Shown: positions 48,487-58,005, counted from the stretch's first letter. The stretch: 64,000 nt of DNA from Cardiobacteriaceae bacterium TAE3-ERU3 (GCA_019218315.1 JAHUUI010000004.1:1-64000); one strand, 5' to 3'. Translations and numbers: made by a program. The notes: a model not told the origin generated them from the letters alone.

Positions 48487-49710
48487 TTACACACTACGTT
48501 CACTGTGTTTCGATCCAACAGCATTTTCCGTGTACAAATCTGCCGTTGGGAACGTACCCGGCTGTAAAATAGACGAATCAACATCGTGGATATTGGTGTG
48601 ACCACAAAATGCCATAGTCACATCCAACTCATTATGGATCAGGCTCAAGGCTTTCTCCACGCCTTCACGACCATAAGCACCAAGACCATACAAGAATGAA
48701 CGGCCAATCATCGTACCGCGTGCGCCCAAAGCCCAAGCTTTTAGTACGTCTTGTCCGCTGCGAATACCGCTATCCATCCATACTTCGATATCACTACCAA
48801 CCGACTCAACAATCTGTGGTAACTTATCGATTGTCGGTGGCGCGCCATCAAGCTGACGACCGCCATGGTTAGAAACGATCAATGAATCCGCACCACTTTT
48901 CACCGCCAGTTCGGCATCTTCCGGCTCCATAATCCCTTTAATAATGATCTTACCACCCCAGCGATCCTTGATCCGAGCAACGTCATCCCACGACAAACGC
49001 GGATCAAACTGCTCAGCAGTCCAAGAAGACAGTGAACTCAAATCACTGACGTTTTTTGCGTGCCCAACGATGTTCCCGAAGCTGCGACGCTTGGTTTGTA
49101 ACATATTCCAGCACCAGTAAGGCTTGGTTGCCAGATTGAGCATATTCTTTATGGTTGGCTTTGGCGGTGTAGACAAACCATTCTTAATATCCTTATGACG
49201 CTGACCAAGCACCTGCAAATCAAGTGTGATCATCAATGCTGAGCAATTTGCCGCCTTGGCACGATCAATAATATTGTTGAGGAACTCTTCGTCTTTCATC
49301 ACATAAAGCTGGAACCAGAACGGCTTACTGGTATGCTTCGCAATATCCTCAATTGAGCAGACACTCATTGTAGAGAGTGTAAAAGGTACGCCAAACTTTT
49401 CTGCCGCTTGAGCCGCGAGAATTTCTCCATCAGCGTGCTGCATACCAGTCAGTCCTGTTGGCGCAATGGCAACGGGCATGGCAACATCTTCACCGATCAT
49501 TTTGGTTTTGGTCGAACGGTTAGACATATCAACCGCGACACGCTGGCGTAACTTGATATCGGCAAATGCTTTTTCATTATTGCGATATGTAGTCTCAGTC
49601 CATGAGCCTGAATCAGCATAGTCGTAAAACATATTCGGTACGCGATGCTTGGCTACTTTGCGCAAGTCTTCAATACAGGTGATTTTGTCAATGGGGGGTG
49701 CAAATAACAT
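48487..49710 (-). CDS. lldD: L-lactate dehydrogenase (FMN-dependent, alpha-hydroxyacid oxidase family)
   Basis: A 407-residue flavoenzyme that oxidises L-lactate to pyruvate and passes electrons to the quinone pool. It has FYDYADSGSWTE (N-terminal FMN/substrate Tyr), PVAIAPTGLTGMQHADGE, and SNHGGRQLDGAPP with the catalytic His and Arg. The substrate within the alpha-hydroxyacid family is inferred from overall similarity to LldD. AAGGAGCG precedes the ATG and a TATAAT on the minus strand lies about 35 bp upstream. It stands alone, without lldP or lldR. Confidence 0.88.
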   Translation of the reverse strand: MLFAPPIDKITCIEDLRKVAKHRVPNMFYDYADSGSWTETTYRNNEKAFADIKLRQRVAVDMSNRSTKTKMIGEDVAMPVAIAPTGLTGMQHADGEILAAQAAEKFGVPFTLSTMSVCSIEDIAKHTSKPFWFQLYVMKDEEFLNNIIDRAKAANCSALMITLDLQVLGQRHKDIKNGLSTPPKPTIKNMLNLATKPYWCWNMLQTKRRSFGNIVGHAKNVSDLSSLSSWTAEQFDPRLSWDDVARIKDRWGGKIIIKGIMEPEDAELAVKSGADSLIVSNHGGRQLDGAPPTIDKLPQIVESVGSDIEVWMDSGIRSGQDVLKAWALGARGTMIGRSFLYGLGAYGREGVEKALSLIHNELDVTMAFCGHTNIHDVDSSILQPGTFPTADLYTENAVGSKHSERSV

Positions 49711-49993
49711 CTAAACGCTCCTTATTTATGGTTTGATCAATTATACGCCCATATAGCTTTTTATAAAAAAATATCACTATAGCTAAACATTTTTCACATT
49801 CATACAGCGATATATCGCCTTACTATACTGGTTATACTACTTGCCCAATGTGGGCATTCACAAAATACGCTGGTATTTTGCTGCAGAATTCTAGCGCCTC
49901 ATATGCAATTTAAAATTCCCCAGCCATATAAAAACGCTATCAAAATGCAATTATTTGTCTGTATAATTGTTAACTTTTTGCGAGGACAACCTG

Positions 49994-51283
49994 ATGCTGG
50001 AAAAGCTTTTCCAACTGCGCGAGCACTGCACTAATATTCGTACTGAAGTCATAGCTGGGTTCACAACCTTCCTGACCATGGCTTATATACTATTTGTTAA
50101 CCCCGATATCCTCAGTCAAGCCGGCATGGACTTTGGGGCAGTCTTTATGGCAACGTGCCTTGCAGCAGCGATTGGCTGTTTCATCATGGGCTTTTTCGCT
50201 AATCTGCCTATCGCTCTTGCACCTGGCATGGGTCTCAATGCATTTTTTACCTATACCGTCGTCCTTGATATGGGGCACAGTTGGCAAGTCGCACTCGGCT
50301 GCGTTTTCTTGTCCGGTATTGCATTCGTTTTAATCAGTATTTTCAAAATTCGCGAATGGTTGATTAACGCCATTCCGCACACGCTCAAAAAAGCTATTGC
50401 AGCTGGCATTGGTGCCTTCCTCGCCTTTATTGCCTTGAAAAGCGCCGGCATTATCGTGTCCAACCCTGCGACCTTTGTCGGCTTGGGCGACATCACTGCC
50501 TACGCACCGGCCATGATGATTGCCTGCTTTTTCCTGATCATCTTTTTCGAGCGCTTCCGCGTACCGGGCGGTGTCATGCTCGCCATCTTGCTGATTTCTA
50601 TTGTTGGTCTATTTACCGGTCACACTGAGTATCACGGTATCGTTTCCGCACCGCCATCAATTGCTCCCACATTTTTGCAGCTTGATATTGCTGGTGCCTT
50701 TGACGCAGCGATGATCAGCGTTATTTTTGCCTTCTTCTTCGTCGACTTGTTCGACACTACCGGCACCATCATCGGCGTGACCGAAAAAGCCGGACTCACC
50801 CAAAATGGCAAAATTCCTAACCTCAAAAAAGCCCTGCTTGCAGACAGTGGTGCGACTATTGTTGGCGCAGGTCTCGGTACATCAAACACCACCAGCTTTA
50901 TCGAAAGTACTGCTGGCGTTGCCGCAGGTGGACGCACTGGTCTAGTTGCCGTGGTCGTTGGTATTTTATTCCTGCTCAGCATGTTCTTCTCGCCATTGGC
51001 GGGCATGGTGCCGGGTTATGCTACAGCTGGCGCGATCTTCTACGTCGCTGTATTAATGATGTACACCCTTGCCCATATTGACTGGACGGATTTAAGCGAA
51101 GCTGCTCCAGTCGCGGTGACTTTCCTCATGATGCCACTCACCTTCTCAATTGCAGAAGGGATCACGCTTGGCTTTATCACCTTTACCGCGGCCAAACTTG
51201 TCACTGGTCGTTGGCGTGAACTCAATATCGCAGTTTGGGTATTGACCCTAGTGTTATTGGCTCGCCTCGTATTTATGGGCTAA
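49994..51283 (+). CDS. NCS2/AzgA family purine permease
   Basis: A 429-residue inner-membrane transporter with 12-14 helices for adenine, guanine or hypoxanthine. Family motifs are RTEVIAGFTTFLTMAYILFV at the start, LAPGMGLNAFF (about residue 75), FVDLFDTTGTIIG and TSNTTSFIESTAGVAAGGRTG. ATG at 49994 has GAGG 8 bp upstream; an earlier TTG at 49967 overlaps the TATAAT (49962-49967) and is rejected. No purine riboswitch or PurR box was recognised upstream. Its terminator hairpin overlaps the pbpC start. Confidence 0.9.
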   Translation: MLEKLFQLREHCTNIRTEVIAGFTTFLTMAYILFVNPDILSQAGMDFGAVFMATCLAAAIGCFIMGFFANLPIALAPGMGLNAFFTYTVVLDMGHSWQVALGCVFLSGIAFVLISIFKIREWLINAIPHTLKKAIAAGIGAFLAFIALKSAGIIVSNPATFVGLGDITAYAPAMMIACFFLIIFFERFRVPGGVMLAILLISIVGLFTGHTEYHGIVSAPPSIAPTFLQLDIAGAFDAAMISVIFAFFFVDLFDTTGTIIGVTEKAGLTQNGKIPNLKKALLADSGATIVGAGLGTSNTTSFIESTAGVAAGGRTGLVAVVVGILFLLSMFFSPLAGMVPGYATAGAIFYVAVLMMYTLAHIDWTDLSEAAPVAVTFLMMPLTFSIAEGITLGFITFTAAKLVTGRWRELNIAVWVLTLVLLARLVFMG

Positions 51284-51299
51284 CTGACATAACCCATCT

Positions 51300-51347
51300 A
51301 AATGGCGCAGCTTAAATACATATATATGTATAAGCTGCGCCATTTTT
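51300..51347 (+). terminator. Terminator of the purine permease, overlapping the pbpC start
   Basis: A perfect 15-bp stem (51300-51314 with 51331-51345) with T-run to 51348. The loop itself contains the palindrome TACATATATATGTA (51317-51330), which extends the hairpin past a 2-nt bulge. The hairpin begins 17 bp after the permease stop. Both possible pbpC ATG codons (51302 and 51326) lie within it. Confidence 0.85.
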
Positions 51348-53344
51348 TCAAAAAAAGCTTAACCACCTGCCTACTTGGCTGCACGACCATCTGCGCAATA
51401 CTCTTATTGCTTGACCATCTTTATCCGCTAAACCTCAGCCGTTACCACGATCAATCAACCCAAATACAAGACCACAACGGCAATCTCTTACACGTTTCAC
51501 TCAGTAAAGACCAGCAATGGCGACTCCCTGCACAACAGCTGCCTGCGCACTACCTCGACCTGCTCATCCACTACGAGGATCGCTATTTCTACCAGCATCC
51601 CGGCATCAATCCGATTGCCATTATCCGTGCAGCCATACAAAATGCTGCTAGTGGTCGCACCGTCTCCGGCGCGTCGACACTGACCATGCAAACAGCACGC
51701 CTGCTTGAACCGCATCCTGAACGCAGCTTAAAGGCGAAAATTCGTGAAGCATTACGCGCACTACAACTCGAATGGCATTTCAGCAAAGCAGAGATTCTCG
51801 ATATATATGCCACGCTGGCACCAATGGGCGGCAACCATGAAGGTGTTAATGCCGCCGCATGGCACTACTTCAACAAACCGGCATATAACTTAAGCCTTGG
51901 TGAAACTGCATGGCTGGTCGTGCTACCGCAATCACCAAACAGGTACATACGCCCAGAATACGCGATTAATGCGCGAAATAAAGTACTCAATCGCGCAGAA
52001 TCTGCTGGCATCATCAATTCAGTAGAAGCGAATCACGCCCGCAAACAGCCTCTCAATATTGGTGATTATTCCTTACCGCGGCATGCATCACATTACGTCC
52101 GTACCTTAGACAAATCATCCCACCATATCACCACCAGTATTGATGGTCAGCTACAGCGTGACGCTGAAAAGCTATTCCAACATGCAGCACAACAACTCCC
52201 CGAACCAGCGACACTTGCTGCTGCGATTATCGACAACAGCAGTAGTGAATATCTACTCTACATCGGTTCGGCAATGCCTTATTCTCAATCCAGGCTCGGC
52301 TACGTGGACATGCTGCAAGCTATCCGCTCACCGGGATCAACCCTGAAACCTTTTATTTATTTATTTGCATTCGATTGGCTCAACTATCACCCACTGAGCA
52401 GCATCGCCGACACACCAATCAGTCAGCAATCTTACCGTCCTTCCAATTACGACGGACTCTTTCTCGGTAACATCACCATGCAGCAAGCACTGAGCCGCTC
52501 ACGCAACGTACCCGCCGTACGTTTACTTGCTGAAATTGAAGCTGATTATTTCGCCACAGCATTATGCAAGCACGGATTAACCCTACATTTTCCAAATAAC
52601 GCCACAGCAAATCTGTCTCTTGCGCTTGGGGGCGTCGGTATTCGTGCAACAGAACTACTGCAACTCTATCGCCAACTTGCCAACTGCACTTTTCAGCCAT
52701 CATCAACACTCGCTGAACAAACAGCATGCACCAACGTCACCCGTATTCTACAACAAAGCGCCAACCTGAATTACGATGGTGAAGCGATGGCGGTCAAAAC
52801 CGGTACTGCGTATGGATGGCGTGACCGCTGGGTAATGGCATATAGCCGTGATTACACATTACTGCTTTGGGCCGGTCGGGCTGATGGTGGCTATAGCGAG
52901 CAGCGCAGCAGCGCCGAAGCCCTACTGCCGCTTGCGCAGCAATTAATCAATTTGCTTCCTCCACACGACACGCCGATAACCCGCTTACCGCCATTGAAGC
53001 GTCACATTGCTGCACAAAGGATCAGTTTGCAATCACAACATAATCCAATAGAGACCCAAGCATTCACCGTCACCACCCCCCTGAATAACAGCCAAATAGA
53101 CTGGCAACAAAATCGCGCCCTACAACTCAGCGTCAAAGGCGGACAACCGCCCTATCTGTGGCTGATCAACGATCAATACCTTACCAGCAGCAATACCAAC
53201 CACATCAGCTACCAAGCAGATAGCAGCGGTCATTATCACTTAAGCGTGATTGATCAAAACGGACAAACAGCAAACAGTTATTTTGTCTTGCAGCAGGCTC
53301 AGAGCGACAGCAAGCCTACCGTGACCCTACAAAGAACCGAATAA
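51326..53344 (+). CDS. pbpC: Penicillin-binding protein 1C
   Basis: A 672-residue class A PBP. In order: short basic tail and membrane anchor (residues 10-30), glycosyltransferase domain (HYEDRYFYQHPGINP, SGASTLTMQTARLL), transpeptidase domain with SPGSTLKPF (active Ser), SRN and VKTGTAYGWRD, and the C-terminal BiPBP_C domain. It polymerises and may cross-link peptidoglycan; PBP1C transpeptidase activity is weak in E. coli. Start is uncertain: ATG at 51326 (MYKLRHFFKK) fits the family, and ATG at 51302 adds eight residues. Neither has a ribosome site, and both are in the terminator hairpin. Confidence 0.9.
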   Translation: MYKLRHFFKKSLTTCLLGCTTICAILLLLDHLYPLNLSRYHDQSTQIQDHNGNLLHVSLSKDQQWRLPAQQLPAHYLDLLIHYEDRYFYQHPGINPIAIIRAAIQNAASGRTVSGASTLTMQTARLLEPHPERSLKAKIREALRALQLEWHFSKAEILDIYATLAPMGGNHEGVNAAAWHYFNKPAYNLSLGETAWLVVLPQSPNRYIRPEYAINARNKVLNRAESAGIINSVEANHARKQPLNIGDYSLPRHASHYVRTLDKSSHHITTSIDGQLQRDAEKLFQHAAQQLPEPATLAAAIIDNSSSEYLLYIGSAMPYSQSRLGYVDMLQAIRSPGSTLKPFIYLFAFDWLNYHPLSSIADTPISQQSYRPSNYDGLFLGNITMQQALSRSRNVPAVRLLAEIEADYFATALCKHGLTLHFPNNATANLSLALGGVGIRATELLQLYRQLANCTFQPSSTLAEQTACTNVTRILQQSANLNYDGEAMAVKTGTAYGWRDRWVMAYSRDYTLLLWAGRADGGYSEQRSSAEALLPLAQQLINLLPPHDTPITRLPPLKRHIAAQRISLQSQHNPIETQAFTVTTPLNNSQIDWQQNRALQLSVKGGQPPYLWLINDQYLTSSNTNHISYQADSSGHYHLSVIDQNGQTANSYFVLQQAQSDSKPTVTLQRTE

Positions 53345-53780
53345 CCACCCATGACGCCCTCAGTAAACACAGCTTTTATCTTTAAAAATATAATGAACGC
53401 GATAAATCACCTGAAATAGACAAAAAAAAGAGGCGCTGATTAACTTGTCGAGCAAGTCCAAGTACAAGGCGTCGCAACGCAGCGAGTAGCACACAACGCA
53501 GTAATTGGACTACGCGGTCAGTTAAGCAGTGTTTCTAAAAAACCAATAATCATTTGACTAATTCCCTCACTACTGTATAGTTCGCCCCCTTGACGACATC
53601 GTCCGCGATCCAAGCTTGAACAGCCGCCCGTGAATCACCCACGTTCTATTGATTGTTGCCGATGATTTTATGCATAGCGCTTTAAGCCATGCTTTATTAA
53701 CGGCAACACCATCTAAATACGTATACTTTGCTCTACGCGAAGCAACGGTCGTCTGTGGTGTGCAAAAATATGGACACACC
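53345..53780. other. Gene-free stretch upstream of the DEAD-box helicase
   Basis: 436 bp. The left part holds a MITE-like palindrome (53430-53535). The right part should be a long leader or promoter region of the helicase; TATACT at 53722-53727 is a possible -10 box with no good -35 box. The helicase frame is open up to 53649 but that extension has no family similarity. Long leaders are common for cold-induced helicases; cold control is not shown here. Confidence 0.5.
53430..53535. repeat. MITE-like imperfect palindrome
   Basis: About 106 bp. The left arm (53432-53473) and the reverse complement of the right arm (53491-53534) align over about 40 bp, sharing CTG.TTAACT, AGTCCAA and TTAC/GTAC-GCGT blocks. 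The centre is GC-richer (GTCGCAACGCAGCGAG). It lies in an AT-rich gap and has no coding content. Structure fits a dispersed palindromic repeat or MITE. No second copy was noticed in this window. Confidence 0.65.
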
Positions 53781-55100
53781 ATGACTGATACTAAAAAAAC
53801 AGAAACAACTTTTAACCAACTCAACCTTGCAGAACCTTTGCTTAAAGCACTGCATGCGAGTGGTTACACCAAACCAACCCCAATTCAAGCACAAGCAATT
53901 CCACCAGCAATGGCCGGCCGTGATTTGTTGCTTTCAGCACAAACTGGCAGTGGTAAAACAGCTGCTTTTGTATTACCGGTACTTGATCGCCTGATCAAAG
54001 ACACCAGCCACAGCAAAAAGCCACGCGCATTGATTTTGACCCCTACCCGTGAACTCGCGCAACAAGTCAACGACAGCGTTCGCCGTTACGGCAATGAACT
54101 GCGTTGGTTGTACAGCGTGCCACTGGTCGGCGGCGCACCTTATGGCGGTCAAATCCGCGCACTTAAAAAAGGCGTGCAAATCATCATCGCCACGCCTGGT
54201 CGCCTGATCGACCACATGCGTGACGGTCGCGTTGACCTTAGTGAACTCGAAATCCTTATCCTCGACGAAGCTGACCGTATGCTCGATATGGGTTTTGCTG
54301 ACGACATCAAAGCCGTCATGAGTGCCGCACCAGCTAACCGCCAGACCATTATGTGCTCTGCAACATGGGACGGACCAGTTGGCAAAATTGCTGCAAGCTT
54401 CACCAAAAATCCTGAGCGTGTAGACATCAAAGCAGAAACCAAGCACATTGAAGAAAGTGTTTACTACTGCGATGACCACGGTCATAAAAACAAAATCCTT
54501 GAGCGTCTTGTCTGCCAGCCAGAATTCACCCAGACCATCGTCTTTACCGCAACCAAGCGTAGCAGTGAAGAAATCTCTGACACATTACGTGACAACGGCC
54601 ACCGTGCTCGCTTCCTGCATGGCGACCTGCCACAGCACAAGCGTAACCGCATCGTTCAAGACTTACGCGACGGCAAATGTGACATCCTCGTTGCTACTGA
54701 TGTTGCTGCACGTGGTATCGATATCCCGGCCATCAGCCATGTTATTAACTATGACCTCCCACGTCAGGTAGAAGACTACGTTCACCGTATTGGTCGTTCG
54801 GGTCGTGCTGGTCGTACCGGTAACGCAGTTAACCTGTGCAGCCTGCCGGATCGTGCACAATTTGCAGCCATTACTCGCTACCTCAAGCGTGATATTGACG
54901 AAGAACAGCTCGAAGGCCTTGAGCCACGCAAAACTGCGGCACACGTTGCACGCAAAAAGCCAGGTAACAAATTCCGCGGCAAGCCTAACAAGCGTGGTGC
55001 AAATGGCAATGGTGGCTATAAAGGCCGTGGCAATGCCAATGGCAAATCAGCATATGCCGGCAAAAAGCCTAGTGCTCGCCGCCGCCCTAATGCTTCGTAA
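53781..55100 (+). CDS. DEAD-box RNA helicase (RhlE/DbpA-like)
   Basis: A 439-residue ATP-dependent RNA helicase. Motifs are FNQLNLAEPLLKAL with the Q motif PTPIQAQAIP, AQTGSGKTAAF, PTRELAQQ, TPGRLIDHM, DEAD, SAT, then VATDVAARGID and HRIGRSGRAGR. A basic, Gly/Asn/Lys-rich tail (residues 385-439) should bind RNA. It could act in ribosome assembly or mRNA decay. Start at 53781 (MTDTKKTETTFNQL) matches the family; the frame is open upstream without similarity. Monocistronic, ending at a terminator. Confidence 0.9.
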   Translation: MTDTKKTETTFNQLNLAEPLLKALHASGYTKPTPIQAQAIPPAMAGRDLLLSAQTGSGKTAAFVLPVLDRLIKDTSHSKKPRALILTPTRELAQQVNDSVRRYGNELRWLYSVPLVGGAPYGGQIRALKKGVQIIIATPGRLIDHMRDGRVDLSELEILILDEADRMLDMGFADDIKAVMSAAPANRQTIMCSATWDGPVGKIAASFTKNPERVDIKAETKHIEESVYYCDDHGHKNKILERLVCQPEFTQTIVFTATKRSSEEISDTLRDNGHRARFLHGDLPQHKRNRIVQDLRDGKCDILVATDVAARGIDIPAISHVINYDLPRQVEDYVHRIGRSGRAGRTGNAVNLCSLPDRAQFAAITRYLKRDIDEEQLEGLEPRKTAAHVARKKPGNKFRGKPNKRGANGNGGYKGRGNANGKSAYAGKKPSARRRPNAS

Positions 55101-55124
55101 TTCATCAATAACAACCTATTGATC

Positions 55125-55150
55125 AAAAGGTCGGACTTCCGGCCTTTTTT
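55125..55150 (+). terminator. Terminator of the DEAD-box helicase
   Basis: Stem AAAAGGTCGG (55125-55134) and CCGGCCTTTT with one T-G wobble, 4-5-nt loop, followed by T6. It begins 25 bp after the stop codon. Confidence 0.88.
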
Positions 55151-55456
55151 ATATTGAAGCTATTACCAATTAAGTACTTCTTTAGCATGGACCATCATTT
55201 AATATTTGAATACTTTGTTCCATCATTACCAAAGTAAAACCGTTCGCAGCTATAGCATCTGGCAGCCAAACAACCTAAACAAGGCCAAATTACGCTTAAA
55301 AATAAACAACATAAATTTTAATCCATACTATTCAGTGGCTTACATTGTCAAATTCAATGGATTTCACTACTTAAATTTCCTTGTATTTTGAAATATATGG
55401 TATTTTTTGTTAGAGTGCGGCGCCCTTATCCATTTCTTAACCAATAGGATTTATTC
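55151..55456. other. AT-rich intergenic stretch before the BetT-type gene
   Basis: About 305 bp of AT-rich sequence. A 61-codon open frame at 55206-55391 begins with TTG, lacks a ribosome site and has no recognisable content. The promoter of the BetT-type gene is expected here, with TATGGT near 55399 as a weak -10 candidate. The ribosome site is AGGAT at 55448-55452. Nothing else was seen. Confidence 0.5.
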
Positions 55457-57427
55457 ATGAGCGATCCCAAGCCACACTTGAAGCCTGGGATGAATCCGAC
55501 CGTGTTTTTTTCTTCGGTCGTGATTATCATCTCAATCACATTATTTGCATTTATTGCCCCCGATTATGCTGGTAATCTCTTTAAAACCATCCAAGGTCAC
55601 ATCATCGACTTTGGCGGGTGGTTCTACATCCTTTCTGTAGCCATTATTCTGATTACCATTGTTTATCTCGGGTTTTCTCGCTTTGGTACTATCAAGCTTG
55701 GCCCAGATCACGCAACCCCTGACTACAGCAACCTAACTTGGTTTGCAATGCTGTTCTCGGCGGGCATGGGCATTGGCTTGATGTTTTATGGCGTTGCCGA
55801 GCCGGTCATGCACTTGCTTACCCCTCCTACGGCCGAACCTGGCTCTTTAGCCGCTGCGCGCCAAGCAATGAATGTCACCTTTTTCCACTGGGGACTTCAT
55901 GCTTGGTCCATTTATGCCATCGTTGCCTTGATCCTCGCCGTTTTCTCATATCGTCACGGCCTTCCATTAAGTATGCGCTCTGCATTGTACCCACTGATTG
56001 GTGACCGCATTTATGGCAAAATCGGCGATGCTGTCGATATTTTCGCCATCATTGGCACATTATTTGGTGTCGCAACATCACTCGGCCTAGGCGTCAGCCA
56101 GGTAAACGCTGGCCTGAGCCACATATTCCCTGTTATTCCCAATAACCAAACCAGCCAAATGGTGCTAATCGCACTTATTACCCTGTTTGCTACCATATCA
56201 GTAGCCAGTGGTCTTGAAAAAGGCATCAAATTACTCTCAGAAATCAACCTGGGCTTTGCTGCACTGTTAATGATCTTTGTACTTATTGCTGGACCTACGG
56301 TATATCTGCTTCAAGCATTGACGCAGAATATGGGTGATTACATATCTGGTATCGTACAAAAAACATTTAACCTCTATGCTTACAACAAAACAGAGTGGAG
56401 CATTGGCGGCTGGACATTGTTCTACTGGGGCTGGTGGATCGCTTGGTCACCATTCGTTGGTATGTTTATCGCACGCGTATCTCGCGGCCGCACCATTCGT
56501 CAGTTCATCGCTGGTGTATTGCTGATCCCAACCGGATTCACTCTAGTTTGGATGACAGTGTTTGGTAACACAGCAATTGATCAAATCATTAACAAAGGCA
56601 ATCAGGGTTTGGCTGACATGGTGTCAAATGACGTCTCAGTCGCCTTATTCTCTTTCCTTGAAGCCCTTCCATTCTCAAGCATTACAACCATCTTGGCTAT
56701 GGTCATGGTTGTTGTATTCTTTGTTACCTCCTCTGACTCAGGATCATTGGTCATCGACATCCTCTCTTGTAACGGCTCGGATAATAATCCTTTGTGGATG
56801 CGTGTATTTTGGGCAACAAGTGAAGGTATTGTTGCGATCGTCCTGCTGCAAACAGCAGATGGCCTTGGTGCACTTCAAACCATGACCATTGCCAGTGCGC
56901 TGCCATTTACGATTATCCTGCTGTTTTCTATGTACGGCTTGATAAAAGTACTGAGGGTAGATCTCTATAAGCAAGATTCACTCGCATTTACTGCACACCA
57001 ACCTCAAATGACAAATTCTGGAAAAGGCTGGAAATCCCGCCTACAAAATATCGTTGATTTCCCAAGCCAAGAAAGAGTTCGTCGGTTCATTAACGAAAAC
57101 GTCGAAACGGCCATGAACACCGTCGCTGAGGAAATTCGTGAAACAACGCAATTAGAGGCCAATGTAGAGCACCTTGATGACGACCATTTGCGCTTGCACA
57201 TCCGCCATGGTGAAGTTGATGACTTCGTCTATGAAGTACATAATGCTGAGCATACAGCACCAGCTCTGGACAACACACTGGCTGGCCATACATACTACCG
57301 TGCAGAAGTACATCTTAATGAGGGTGGTCAGGATTACGACATCATGGGTTGGAGTGAAGAAGCCGTCATTCATGACATTCTCAACCAATACCACAAGCAT
57401 ATGCACTTCTTGCATCGTTTAACCTAA
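55457..57427 (+). CDS. betT: BetT-type choline/betaine (BCCT) transporter
   Basis: A 656-residue BCCT carrier with 12 helices and a C-terminal cytosolic domain of about 140 residues (from about 515), as in BetT. The substrate cage is complete: W145, W150 and Y153 in FFHWGLHAWSIY, and W326, W327 and W330 in YWGWWIAWSPF. This fits choline or betaine uptake for osmoprotection. The tail is acidic and ends in HKHMHFLHRLT; BetT tails modulate osmotic activation. No betA, betB or betI genes are near, so choline conversion is not supported locally. Own terminator follows. Confidence 0.88.
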   Translation: MSDPKPHLKPGMNPTVFFSSVVIIISITLFAFIAPDYAGNLFKTIQGHIIDFGGWFYILSVAIILITIVYLGFSRFGTIKLGPDHATPDYSNLTWFAMLFSAGMGIGLMFYGVAEPVMHLLTPPTAEPGSLAAARQAMNVTFFHWGLHAWSIYAIVALILAVFSYRHGLPLSMRSALYPLIGDRIYGKIGDAVDIFAIIGTLFGVATSLGLGVSQVNAGLSHIFPVIPNNQTSQMVLIALITLFATISVASGLEKGIKLLSEINLGFAALLMIFVLIAGPTVYLLQALTQNMGDYISGIVQKTFNLYAYNKTEWSIGGWTLFYWGWWIAWSPFVGMFIARVSRGRTIRQFIAGVLLIPTGFTLVWMTVFGNTAIDQIINKGNQGLADMVSNDVSVALFSFLEALPFSSITTILAMVMVVVFFVTSSDSGSLVIDILSCNGSDNNPLWMRVFWATSEGIVAIVLLQTADGLGALQTMTIASALPFTIILLFSMYGLIKVLRVDLYKQDSLAFTAHQPQMTNSGKGWKSRLQNIVDFPSQERVRRFINENVETAMNTVAEEIRETTQLEANVEHLDDDHLRLHIRHGEVDDFVYEVHNAEHTAPALDNTLAGHTYYRAEVHLNEGGQDYDIMGWSEEAVIHDILNQYHKHMHFLHRLT

Positions 57428-57504
57428 TCAGGTTCTAAAGCCAATTTGCTACTACCATGTGACCATAGCGACCTGCTTGGTCACAGCACATTAGCAATTT
57501 TTAT

Positions 57505-57530
57505 AAACCCGCCGTTATGGCGGGTTTTTT
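57505..57530 (+). terminator. Terminator of the BetT-type gene
   Basis: Stem AAACCCGCC (57505-57513) and GGCGGGTTT (57519-57527), GTTAT loop, then T3. It lies 78 bp after the stop codon. Confidence 0.9.
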
Positions 57531-57615
57531 ACGCTATTACGACAAATATTTGCATGTATTCCCATGCCCAATTTCGCTATAATGAATATGAGTATCACAA
57601 CCTAAAGGAGCACTC

Positions 57616-57837
57616 ATGTTTCATGAATACCGCGACCTCATTTCAGAACTGAAACAAAGTAACAACCACTTTGCCAGATTGTTTCAAGAGCACAACGAAC
57701 TCGATGAAGAGATCGATAAGCTAGAAAAAGATCCAGCAGCACCTAACCATCACGACGAAATTGAACAGAAAAAGCGCAAAAAGCTCAAAATCAAAGATGA
57801 GATCCATGCAATCTTGAAGCAAGAAAGCAACAAATAA
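57616..57837 (+). CDS. YdcH family (DUF465) small protein
   Basis: A 73-residue charged helical hairpin protein of the DUF465/YdcH family, of unknown function. It begins MFHEYRDLISELKQSNNHF and carries the conserved LFQEHNELDEEIDKLE segment and a Lys-rich second helix (KKRKKLKIKDEIHAIL). The ribosome site AAAGGAG at 57603-57609 is strong. TATAAT near 57579 is a probable -10 box. Monocistronic with its own terminator. Confidence 0.9.
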   Translation: MFHEYRDLISELKQSNNHFARLFQEHNELDEEIDKLEKDPAAPNHHDEIEQKKRKKLKIKDEIHAILKQESNK

Positions 57838-57854
57838 AAGCCTAACGATATGAT

Positions 57855-57883
57855 AGCCCTCGCAGTTTCTGTGAGGGCTTTTT
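57855..57883 (+). terminator. Terminator of the YdcH family gene
   Basis: Stem AGCCCTCGCAG (57855-57865) and CTGTGAGGGCT (57869-57879), TTT loop, then T-rich sequence. Confidence 0.88.
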
Positions 57884-57887
57884 ACTG

Positions 57888-57928
57888 GTAACACACCACC
57901 CAATCCGCTAAAATAGGTTGTGTGTTGC
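57888..57928. repeat. Inverted repeat upstream of the porin promoter
   Basis: GTAACACACCACCC (57888-57901) and AGGTTGTGTGTTGC (57915-57928) are complementary at 11 of 14 positions with a 13-nt centre. It lies about 50 bp before the porin -35 box and could be an activator site. There is no T-run, so it is not a terminator. Confidence 0.45.
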
Positions 57929-57976
57929 AAAAAAACCACAAGTTTTTTCTTTTTTCGTTTTTCCGCAACAAAAGTG

Positions 57977-58005
57977 TTGCACAGATACAAAAAACCCAGT
58001 ATGAT
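57977..58005 (+). promoter_or_regulatory. Porin promoter
   Basis: TTGCAC (57977-57982), a 17-bp spacer and TATGAT (58000-58005). The predicted start near 58012 opens with the hairpin CGGATT-AGGC-AATCCG (58012-58027), a 5' stem that may stabilise the mRNA as in ompA leaders. Confidence 0.78.

Noticed and set aside
49711-49993. Possible purine riboswitch before the purine permease
   Set aside because: No conserved purine-aptamer pairing or loop sequences could be found, and the leader after TATAAT is only about 20 nt.
53649-53780. N-terminal extension of the DEAD-box helicase
   Set aside because: The frame is open but the added 44 residues lack helicase similarity, and the Q-motif region begins properly from ATG 53781.
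55206-55391. A 61-codon frame between the helicase and the BetT-type gene
   Set aside because: TTG start, no ribosome site, no recognisable content.
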